In this document: positions 7,328 to 15,481 of the stretch, one piece after another
How positions within the stretch are numbered: the first letter of the stretch is position 1
Layout: the number at the start of each line of letters is the position of its first letter
From: Microscilla marina ATCC 23134
GTDB lineage: Bacteria; Bacteroidota; Bacteroidia; Cytophagales; Microscillaceae
NCBI RefSeq assembly: GCF_000169175.1
Contig: NZ_AAWS01000020.1
Coordinates: 62,001 to 126,000, forward strand
Direction: 5' to 3'
Length of the DNA: 64,000 nucleotides
Translations under genes and position numbers: made by a program
The notes under the pieces: generated by a model
The model's input: only the letters and a program-made list of their open reading frames with translations
Databases searched by the model: none
Told to the model about the DNA's origin: nothing

Positions 7328-9628
7328 ATGTTTACAAATATTTTGGGGTACCCGCGTATTGGTGCCCATCGTGAACTAAAAAAAGCCTGCGAAAAGTATT
7401 GGAAAGGCAAAATTACCGTAGACGAATTGCTCAAAGTAGGGCAGGAGCAACGCGCCTTTAACTGGCAAACCCAACAAGAGCAAGGGGTAGACTTAATTCC
7501 TGCCAACGATTTTTCTTACTACGACCAAGTACTGGACACCGTGCTCGCTTTTGGCGTTATTCCTGAACGTTATCAACCGCTCAAGGCTTTGAGCAAAACC
7601 GACTTGTATTTTGCGATGGCAAGGGGGTATCAAAAAGGCGATGATGACGTAATAGCCATGGAAATGACCAAGTGGTTTGACACCAACTACCACTATATGG
7701 TGCCTGAGTTTGCGGCAAGTCAAACGTTTGCTTTGTACGACGACAAACCAGTGCGGGAGTTTTTGGAGAGCAAAGCCCTGGGTATTCATACCAAACCTGT
7801 GTTGCTTAGCCCAGTGTCGTTTTTATTGTTAGGCAAAGAAAAAGAGAAGGGTTTTCACCGGATTACATTGCTTGAGCGCCTTTTGCCTGTATATATAGAG
7901 TTGCTGCGTCAATTGTGCGATGCAGGGGCTGACTGGATACAAATAGACGAACCTTTTTTGGTGATGGATTTAAGCAAGGAAGAGCAAAAAGCATTGCGCA
8001 CTACCTACGAAACCATTAAAAAAGAAGTGCCTCAGGCAAAAATTATTCTTACTACTTATTTTGAAGGCTTGCGCCAAAACACCGCTTTGGCGTGTGAGTT
8101 GCCCGCTTGTGCCTTGCACATTGATTTGGCACGGGATGTAAACCAGTTAGGGGCTGTATTAGACCACCTCAAGCCTGACGTGAGTCTTTCGTTGGGTTTG
8201 GTAGATGGACGCAATATCTGGAAAAACGACTTCACCAAGTCTTTGCCTATGATCAACCAAGCGGTTGAAAAGCTGGGACAAGACCGGGTAATGGTGGCTA
8301 CTTCTTGCTCGTTGCTGCATACACCTTGCGACCTCGACCTGGAAACCAACGAAGAGGTGTTGCCCCAAGGCATTAAAAGGTGGTTGGCTTTTGCCAAACA
8401 AAAAGTAGAGGAGGTAGCAGTGTTGAAAAAACTTTGCCAGTCTGATACCCACCAAAGCGTGAAACAGTGGCTTACCCAAAACATGCTAGACATAGAAAGT
8501 CGTCAGCAATCGGAACTGATTCATAAGTCTGAGGTGAAACAACGGGTAGTTGCCATCAAGCCTGAAGACTACACGCGTGACAGTACTTTTGAGACGCGCC
8601 AGCTAAGGCAAAGAGAAAAACTCAATTTGCCGGTGTTTCCTACCACCACTATAGGCTCTTTTCCGCAGACTGCCGAAATAAGAAAACTAAGGCAGCAATT
8701 TAAAAAAGGGCAACTTACCCAAGCAGAATACGAAGACTTGCTCCAGCAAAACATTGAACAAACCATTCGCTGGCAAGAAAGCGTAGGACTCGACGTGTTG
8801 GTGCATGGCGAATACGAGCGCAACGACATGGTAGAGTACTTTGGCGAACTGTTGGAAGGCTTTGTTTTTACCAAAAACGGTTGGGTGCAAAGTTATGGAT
8901 CGCGCGGGGTGAAGCCTCCCATTATTTTTGGCGATGTACAACGCAGTGAGGCAATGACGGTGCGCTGGAGCAGTTTTGCCCAACAACAAACCCAAAAACT
9001 GGTCAAAGGCATGCTTACCGGACCAGTTACTATTTTGCAATGGTCGTTTGTAAGAGACGATCAGCCGCGTTCGGTTACCGCCCAACAAATAGCCCTTGCC
9101 ATAAGAGACGAGGTAAGCGACCTCGAAAAAGCAGGCATTCAGGTAGTACAAATAGACGAACCCGCCATCAGAGAGGGTTTGCCTTTGCGCACCAAAGATT
9201 GGGACGTATACCTGAAGTGGGCAGTAAATGCCTTTAGGCTTGCCTCGTCGGGGGTAAAAGACGAAACCCAAATACACACCCACATGTGCTATTCGGAGTT
9301 TAATGACATTATCCCCCAAATAGCGGCCATGGACGCTGACGTGATCACGATAGAGACTTCAAGGTCGCAAATGGAGCTGTTGGAAGCTTTTAGAGAATTT
9401 CGTTATCCTAATGAGATTGGTCCTGGGGTGTACGATATTCATTCGCCGAGGGTGCCTTCTACCGAAGAAATGACCCACCTGCTACAAAAAGCAAGTGAGT
9501 TTTTGCCCGCCCAAAACATTTGGGTAAATCCCGATTGTGGGCTCAAGACCAGAGATTGGGCAGAAACTAAGGTAGCCCTGACTAACCTGGTAGAAGCAGC
9601 GAAGAAAATGAGAGAAACTACTGCTTAA
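7328..9628 (+). CDS. metE: Cobalamin-independent methionine synthase
   Basis: A full-length 766-residue MetE that transfers the methyl group of 5-methyltetrahydropteroyl-triglutamate to homocysteine. It starts MFTNILGYPRIGAHRELKKA, the typical N-terminal folate-binding half. The C-terminal catalytic half begins near LPVFPTTTIGSFPQT. Zinc and homocysteine ligands are visible: His652 and Cys654 in HTHMCYSEF, Glu676 in ITIETSRS and Cys737 in NPDCGLKTR. It is preceded by a cobalamin riboswitch and followed by a strong terminator, so it is a single-gene B12-regulated unit. Nothing is missing. Confidence 0.98.
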   Translation: MFTNILGYPRIGAHRELKKACEKYWKGKITVDELLKVGQEQRAFNWQTQQEQGVDLIPANDFSYYDQVLDTVLAFGVIPERYQPLKALSKTDLYFAMARGYQKGDDDVIAMEMTKWFDTNYHYMVPEFAASQTFALYDDKPVREFLESKALGIHTKPVLLSPVSFLLLGKEKEKGFHRITLLERLLPVYIELLRQLCDAGADWIQIDEPFLVMDLSKEEQKALRTTYETIKKEVPQAKIILTTYFEGLRQNTALACELPACALHIDLARDVNQLGAVLDHLKPDVSLSLGLVDGRNIWKNDFTKSLPMINQAVEKLGQDRVMVATSCSLLHTPCDLDLETNEEVLPQGIKRWLAFAKQKVEEVAVLKKLCQSDTHQSVKQWLTQNMLDIESRQQSELIHKSEVKQRVVAIKPEDYTRDSTFETRQLRQREKLNLPVFPTTTIGSFPQTAEIRKLRQQFKKGQLTQAEYEDLLQQNIEQTIRWQESVGLDVLVHGEYERNDMVEYFGELLEGFVFTKNGWVQSYGSRGVKPPIIFGDVQRSEAMTVRWSSFAQQQTQKLVKGMLTGPVTILQWSFVRDDQPRSVTAQQIALAIRDEVSDLEKAGIQVVQIDEPAIREGLPLRTKDWDVYLKWAVNAFRLASSGVKDETQIHTHMCYSEFNDIIPQIAAMDADVITIETSRSQMELLEAFREFRYPNEIGPGVYDIHSPRVPSTEEMTHLLQKASEFLPAQNIWVNPDCGLKTRDWAETKVALTNLVEAAKKMRETTA

Positions 9629-9635
9629 TATTTAC

Positions 9636-9668
9636 CAAAAAACCACTGCATTTTGTAGTGGTTTTTTC
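9636..9668 (+). terminator. Rho-independent terminator of metE
   Basis: Just after the metE stop, AAAAAACCACTGCA pairs with TGTAGTGGTTTTTT around a TTT loop and ends in a T run. The symmetric A/T tails could also stop transcripts from the other strand. Confidence 0.88.
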
Positions 9669-9726
9669 TATTTCAAATAATGTCACGTGCTACATGAGCC
9701 GATGAAGCCCTTAAATCAAAACTATT

Positions 9727-10110
9727 ATGCACATCGCACACATAGCCATTTGGGTAAATAACCTGGAAAAAATGCGCAGTTTTTATACCACCTATTTCGA
9801 TGCCATAAGTAACGAAAAATATGTAAACCCCAGGAAAAAGTTTTCCTCCTACTTTTTATCCTTTGGCAGGGGTGGTTGCCAACTCGAAATCATGCACCGA
9901 CCAGACATTGCCCAAGTAATAGAACAAGTCCAGTTGGGCTTGGCTCATTTGGCGATCAGCGTAGGGAGCAAAGCAAAAGTAGATCAACTTACCCAACAAC
10001 TACAAAACGATGGTTATCAGGTAATAGGAGCGCCTCGTACTACAGGAGATGGATACTACGAAAGCGTAGTGCTCGACCCGGAAGGCAATCACGTAGAAAT
10101 TACCGTTTAG
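9727..10110 (+). CDS. VOC-family (glyoxalase/bleomycin-resistance-like) protein
   Basis: A 127-residue protein with the paired beta-alpha-beta-beta-beta units of the vicinal oxygen chelate superfamily. Likely metal ligands are His in HIAHIAIWVNN, Glu in CQLEIMHR, His in LGLAHLAISVG and Glu in NHVEITV, an H/E/H/E pattern consistent with lactoylglutathione lyase-like enzymes. The closing motif YYESVVLDPEGNHVEI is typical. Reaction and substrate are not determinable. It ends 45 bp before the oldest CRISPR repeat and is transcribed toward it. Confidence 0.85.
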   Translation: MHIAHIAIWVNNLEKMRSFYTTYFDAISNEKYVNPRKKFSSYFLSFGRGGCQLEIMHRPDIAQVIEQVQLGLAHLAISVGSKAKVDQLTQQLQNDGYQVIGAPRTTGDGYYESVVLDPEGNHVEITV

Positions 10111-10154
10111 ACAATGCTTAAGCAGCCCCTTGGTGATAAGAACTGGAAACTTGA

Positions 10155-10391
10155 ATTTCAATCCTTGTTTTAGTGGAAGTAGCTCTGAAAGAAGAATCGT
10201 ATAAGAGAAGCAGCAGCGTCATTGAATGGTTTCAATCCTTGTTTTAGTGGAAGTAGCTCTGAAAGACCGACAAAATGCAAAGGTTTCAAATAAGCGAAGG
10301 GCGTTTCAATCCTTTCTTTAGTGGATGTTGATCTATTACCGCCCTCGCCTCGGTTGTGTGTCTTCACCAACCGATCGAAACCCATTACTAC
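10155..10391 (-). repeat. 237-bp segmentally duplicated block of the CRISPR trailer
   Basis: A three-unit block (spacer starting AAGAATCGTATAAGAG, spacer starting ACCGACAAAATGC, then a hybrid unit) is repeated at 10392-10628, 11067-11303 and, with its middle spacer replaced, at 11304-11540. The two pairs are separated by six ordinary repeats. Divergent repeat variants are carried along with the block, so it was copied as a unit by recombination and not re-acquired. Confidence 0.95.
10303..10391. repeat. Hybrid unit: truncated CRISPR repeat joined to a REP-like element
   Basis: The repeat breaks after its first 28 bases (ending GGATGTTG) and continues into about 61 bp that include CGCCTCGGTTGTGTGTC and CACCAACCGATCGAAACCC before the next repeat. 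The unit is 89 bp instead of about 74. Copies occur at 10540-10628, 11215-11303 and 11452-11540. The inserted part resembles the dispersed element at 25687-26022 (CGCCTCAGCTCGTGTCTTC ... GATCGGAACCC), so it looks like a genomic REP-type sequence captured inside the array. Confidence 0.85.
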
Positions 10392-13300
10392 GTTTCAATC
10401 CTTGTTTTAGTGGAAGTAGCTCTGAAAGAAGAATCGTATAAGAGAAGCAGCAGCGTCATTGAATGGTTTCAATCCTTGTTTTAGTGGAAGTAGCTCTGAA
10501 AGACCGACAAAATGCAAAGGTTTCAAATAAGCGAAGGGGGTTTCAATCCTTTCTTTAGTGGATGTTGATCTATTACCGCCCTCGCCTCGGTTGTGTGTCT
10601 TCACCAACCGATCGAAACCCATTACTACGTTTCAATCCTTGTTTTAATGGATGTTGCTCTGAAAGTGTCTAAAATCCAAAGAGAAGAAATCTTAGAAAGC
10701 TAGTCTCAATCCTTGTTTTAATGGATGTTGCTCTGAAAGTTGTTCATACAATGCTGTAGCTGAATCTATTATATGTTTCAATCCTTGTTTTAATGGATGT
10801 TGCTCTGAAAGGGAGGTAAAAAGGTGGCAGAAGTAAGCATGCCAAAACGTTTCAATCCTTGTTTTAATGGATGTTGCTCTGAAAGTTCGGTTTATTGGGG
10901 CTTTACCGCAATAGAGGTTACGTTTCAATCCTTGTTTTAATGGATGTTGCTCTGAAAGCCTCTGTAGGTTTTTTTCTATCTTTGCACATATAGTTTCAAT
11001 CCTTGTTTTAATGGATGTTGCTCTGAAAGAGCAATTATTCATTGCTTGAAGCGGGAAGCGTGAGATGTTTCAATCCTTGTTTTAGTGGAAGTAGCTCTGA
11101 AAGAAGAATCGTATAAGAGAAGCAGCAGCGTCATTGAATGGTTTCAATCCTTGTTTTAGTGGAAGTAGCTCTGAAAGACCGACAAAATGCAAAGGTTTCA
11201 AATAAGCGAAGGGGGTTTCAATCCTTGTTTTAGTGGATGTTGATCTATTACCGCCCTCGCCTCGGTTGTGTGTCTTCACCAACCGATCGAAACCCATTAC
11301 TACGTTTCAATCCTTGTTTTAATGGAAGTTGCTCTGAAAGAAGAATCGTATAAGAGAAGCAGCAGCGTCATTGAATTGTTTCAATCCTTGTTTTAATGGA
11401 TGTTGCTCTGAAAGAAATATTGGCAGGCGGACACGTTGAAAATATAGCGGCGTTTCAATCCTTGTTTTAGTGGATGTTGATCTATTACCGCCCTCGCCTC
11501 GGTTGTGTGTCTTCACCAACCGATCGAAACCCATTACTACGTTTCAATCCTTGTTTTAATGGATGTTGCTCTGAAAGCTGTTGTTGCATCACACTACGGC
11601 TAGTGCGATGAGTGTTTCAATCCTTGTTTTAATGGATGTTGCTCTGAAAGATGAAAATGATAACGAATAACGGGATTTTGGAATGGAGTTTCAATCCTTG
11701 TTTTAATGGATGTTGCTCTGAAAGGTTAGAGGCATCGGACATAGTAGAGATTACTAACATGTTTCAATCCTTGTTTTAATGGATGTTGCTCTGAAAGATG
11801 ATGCTTGTTTTTATTTGATCAGGTGATGGTTTGTTTCAATCCTTGTTTTAATGGATGTTGCTCTGAAAGGGCTTGTGCTCAACTTCAGTATTACTTTCAT
11901 TACTCGTTTCAATCCTTGTTTTAATGGATGTTGCTCTGAAAGGCTCATAATACCTGAGATTCAAAAAGCAAACCCCCAGTTTCAATCCTTGTTTTAATGG
12001 ATGTTGCTCTGAAAGGGTCTTATAGTATTTTGGCGGAAATCCTAGTAGGCGGTTTCAATCCTTGTTTTAATGGATGTTGCTCTGAAAGCTACTCGTGTGA
12101 TATTACTAATATAGAGTTAGCGTTGTTTCAATCCTTGTTTTAATGGATGTTGCTCTGAAAGAAAAAACTTTACGATGCTGGAATGATGGTCGTTCCGGGT
12201 TTCAATCCTTGTTTTAATGGATGTTGCTCTGAAAGTGATGCCTCATACTTATAATAAGAACAAACAAATGCGTTTCAATCCTTGTTTTAATGGATGTTGC
12301 TCTGAAAGGTCATAACTCTAATTTTTTGGTTCTTTTCTATTTTTGTTTCAATCCTTGTTTTAATGGATGTTGCTCTGAAAGTATCCGACGCTGGGGAATC
12401 CGTCTGGACGAAATTAGTTTCAATCCTTGTTTTAATGGATGTTGCTCTGAAAGGGAGCTTAGGACAAGCAAAGATAGGTCTGATAGAAAGTTTCAATCCT
12501 TGTTTTAATGGATGTTGCTCTGAAAGAAAATGAAAGCATTGAAAATCTGCTTCTACTTGAATGTGGGTTTCAATCCTTGTTTTAATGGATGTTGCTCTGA
12601 AAGTGCCGTTAAAAATTCTGCGCAGTGCTCCCATTTTATTGTTTCAATCCTTGTTTTAATGGATGTTGCTCTGAAAGTAAACAATTTGATTATTTGTAAA
12701 CAATTCATATTAAGTTTCAATCCTTGTTTTAATGGATGTTGCTCTGAAAGTTGGCATATTTCTGTACTGCTTTAACCTTGTTTTTGTTTCAATCCTTGTT
12801 TTAATGGATGTTGCTCTGAAAGAGCGCTTATTTTAAGAAAAGACCTTGAAAATGAAAAAGTTTCAATCCTTGTTTTAATGGATGTTGCTCTGAAAGGCTT
12901 CGCCTACGATCTTACGATCTGAATCCCAAAATCTGTTTCAATCCTTGTTTTAATGGATGTTGCTCTGAAAGTGACCTTATTCCAAAAGCCCTCCTTATTT
13001 TTGAGGGGTTTCAATCCTTGTTTTAATGGATGTTGCTCTGAAAGGGCGGGCGAGACACGGGCTGACATTCATCACGCACTGTTTCATCCTTGTTTTATGG
13101 ATGTTGCTCTGAAAGTTCGCCAAATATGGGTGGCATAAGAGCTAAAACAAAGTTTCAATCCTTGTTTTAATGGATGTTGCTCTGAAAGCGTCAAACGGGC
13201 ACCAAACAATCGTATCGGGTTTGTTTCAATCCTTGTTTTAATGGATGTTGCTCTGAAAGAGGAGCTAACCGCCTCAGCACGTTCCAAATTTTTTAGTTTC

Positions 13301-14866
13301 AATCCTTGTTTTAATGGATGTTGCTCTGAAAGCTATGCAAGCCCTATACATTACCATAGGCTAGAAAGTTTCAATCCTTGTTTTAATGGATGTTGCTCTG
13401 AAAGTTGCAAACAAAGGGTGATGCAAGTTTAGCGCCTTTGTTTCAATCCTTGTTTTAATGGATGTTGCTCTGAAAGGAGATAAGCTGATAAACGTAGGGT
13501 ACAGATGGAAGAGTTTCAATCCTTGTTTTAATGGATGTTGCTCTGAAAGCCCAAGAAGGTAACTAAAAAGACCGAAGAGGAGTAGTTTCAATCCTTGTTT
13601 TAATGGATGTTGCTCTGAAAGATGTCATAAAGGGTGATAGTGCATAGAAGGTAGTGTTTCAATCCTTGTTTTAATGGATGTTGCTCTGAAAGTACAAGGT
13701 TAGTTATGAAATATTTGCCTATTAAGTGGTTTCAATCCTTGTTTTAATGGATGTTGCTCTGAAAGGTATTTGTTGGTGTCTGATATGCTAATAAGATTGC
13801 TGTTTCAATCCTTGTTTTAATGGATGTTGCTCTGAAAGAGTACATCGCTGCAATCAAGCGAGAGTATCAAGAAATGTTTCAATCCTTGTTTTAATGGATG
13901 TTGCTCTGAAAGACAATACTGAAGACTTAGCTACAAAGCAGAACATTGGTTTCAATCCTTGTTTTAATGGATGTTGCTCTGAAAGTCCCCTTATCCACTC
14001 CCAACCCTAAAAAACCACCCGGTTTCAATCCTTGTTTTAATGGATGTTGCTCTGAAAGATTACACAGAAGATCAAACAAGAAACCTATAGTCAAGTTTCA
14101 ATCCTTGTTTTAATGGATGTTGCTCTGAAAGCCTGGATAGGTTGAGCAAAATATCAAGACTTTGATGTTTCAATCCTTGTTTTAATGGATGTTGCTCTGA
14201 AAGTAGATGAAGAATATGCTTGCGTTACGTTCACACCGTGTTTCAATCCTTGTTTTAATGGATGTTGCTCTGAAAGATGGTCGGAGACTCAAGTATAGGA
14301 AAAACACCCGCGCGTTTCAATCCTTGTTTTAATGGATGTTGCTCTGAAAGCTTCGTCATAAGTATGTTTCATATTATTCTAATTCGTGTTTCAATCCTTG
14401 TTTTAATGGATGTTGCTCTGAAAGAATTATCAAAAATCAGGTGCCAGTTTTCTAGACAAGGTTTCAATCCTTGTTTTAATGGATGTTGCTCTGAAAGGGG
14501 CTTACGCCCCCGATGAAGACTTAGCAGATTACAGTTTCAATCCTTGTTTTAATGGATGTTGCTCTGAAAGATAACACCGGCTATAAGTGGGAACTAGTGG
14601 AGAAGGAGGTTTCAATCCTTGTTTTAATGGATGTTGCTCTGAAAGGTTAATTAAATAATTCAATTCACAACTTTTAAACAGTTTCAATCCTTGTTTTAAT
14701 GGATGTTGCTCTGAAAGTTAATGTGGTGCCAAATATGTGGTGGGCATATAGTTCGTGTTTCAATCCTTGTTTTAATGGATGTTGCTCTGAAAGAACAAAG
14801 CCCGAAGCAACAAAAACATCGAGCTTTGAGTTTCAATCCTTGTTTTAATGGATGTTGCTCTGAAAG

Positions 14867-15010
14867 TCGTCTTTCTTTGTTATGAGCTAAATATCAGCAA
14901 GTTATGGCATAATTACTAGAGGCTGAAAATGAAAAAAATCAAGAAGTCAAAGAGCTTTTGATGCTTATTTTAGCAAGTTTTCCGAATAGGTAACTCTCTC
15001 ATTCATAAAG
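14867..15010 (-). promoter_or_regulatory. Probable CRISPR leader
   Basis: The stretch next to the most uniform repeats is AT-rich and lies at the 5' side of the minus-strand precursor transcript, so it should hold the leader and promoter. A short plus-strand open stretch here (ending LLMLILASFPNR) looks like coding debris and not a gene. The leader boundary is inferred from position, not from a recognised motif. Confidence 0.55.
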
Positions 15011-15148
15011 CATTAAAGGCGTATTGGGCGCCACCCCAAATAAATTGCCCTCCGGAAAAAGCACCACCCGATCAAAACAGGTGGTTTACTGACCCCAATT
15101 TGCATATCTTTTTTTAGATTTGGTAGCTTTTGCCAAAATATTTTTATT

Positions 15149-15364
15149 CTGCTTGAGGCATCGCTTACCAGCCGGGAAAAAGAAGTACTGCGCTTGATTG
15201 TAAACGGGCGAACGACGCCCCAAATCAGCGAAAAACTTTTTATTGCCCCCTCTACCGTAGAAACCCATCGCCGCAAGTTGATAGAAAAACTGGGGGTAGA
15301 GAATGCCACCAAAGGGTTGATAAAGTATGCCTTGGAAAACAATTTGTTTAAAAATGATGGGTAA
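15149..15364 (+). pseudogene. Remnant of a LuxR-type response regulator (HTH domain only)
   Basis: An open stretch on the plus strand encodes LTSREKEVLRLIVNGRTTPQ, SEKLFIAPSTVETHRRKL and EKLGVENATKGLIKYAL before a TAA at 15362-15364. This is the complete DNA-binding domain of NarL/FixJ-type regulators, but no receiver domain or plausible start precedes it. The upstream sequence to the CRISPR leader is not in frame with a receiver. I read it as a 5'-truncated gene, possibly cut when the CRISPR locus was inserted. Confidence 0.75.
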
Positions 15365-15413
15365 GCCTTTATCAGTGCAGGTGTAACCAGCACTAGCCAT
15401 ATTCACCCAGTTT

Positions 15414-15448
15414 CCTACCTGGCGGGTTTTGGAAACCTGCCAGGTAGG
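15414..15448. repeat. REP-like hairpin (second copy)
   Basis: CCTACCTGGCGGGTTT pairs with AAACCTGCCAGGTAGG with one mismatch. It is closely related to the hairpin at 6468-6502 and lies just past the end of the CHAT gene on the minus strand, where it could act as a terminator for the whole cmr-CHAT operon. Confidence 0.75.
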
Positions 15449-15481
15449 AGGTGTGCAGGCTACACTTGTAGCCCCCAGGCC

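Larger units (their letters stand above)
10155..14866 (-). CRISPR. CRISPR array, about 64 repeats, transcribed on the minus strand
   Basis: A 37-bp repeat (plus-strand reading starts GTTTCAATCC and ends GCTCTGAAAG) recurs about every 71-77 bp with 34-40 bp spacers; I count about 64 copies by hand, four of them truncated. Read on the minus strand the repeat ends in ATTGAAAC, the classic 8-nt 5' handle of type III crRNAs, so transcription runs right to left. Repeats on the left (10155-11540) are divergent (GTGGAAGTAG for ATGGATGTTG), as expected for the old trailer end, while the right-hand repeats are uniform. One internal repeat at 13081 has lost two bases. The array and the adjacent cmr operon lie on the same strand. 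No cas1, cas2 or cas6 is in the window. Confidence 0.99.

Noticed and set aside
8687-9319. 210-codon minus-strand frame within metE
   Set aside because: metE is unambiguous in the other strand, with zinc ligands present; this is a shadow frame.
10170-14516. Open reading frames of 60-126 codons across the repeat array on both strands
   Set aside because: They are translations of CRISPR repeats (recurring HPLKQGLK or FNPCFNGCCSE) and have no independent coding signal.
10155-14866. Plus-strand transcription of the CRISPR array
   Set aside because: The ATTGAAAC handle appears on the minus strand, divergent repeats cluster at the left end, and the cmr operon is also on the minus strand, so the leader is placed on the right.
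15013-15393. 126-codon minus-strand frame near the CRISPR leader
   Set aside because: It is the antisense of the LuxR HTH remnant, which has a recognisable protein motif on the plus strand.
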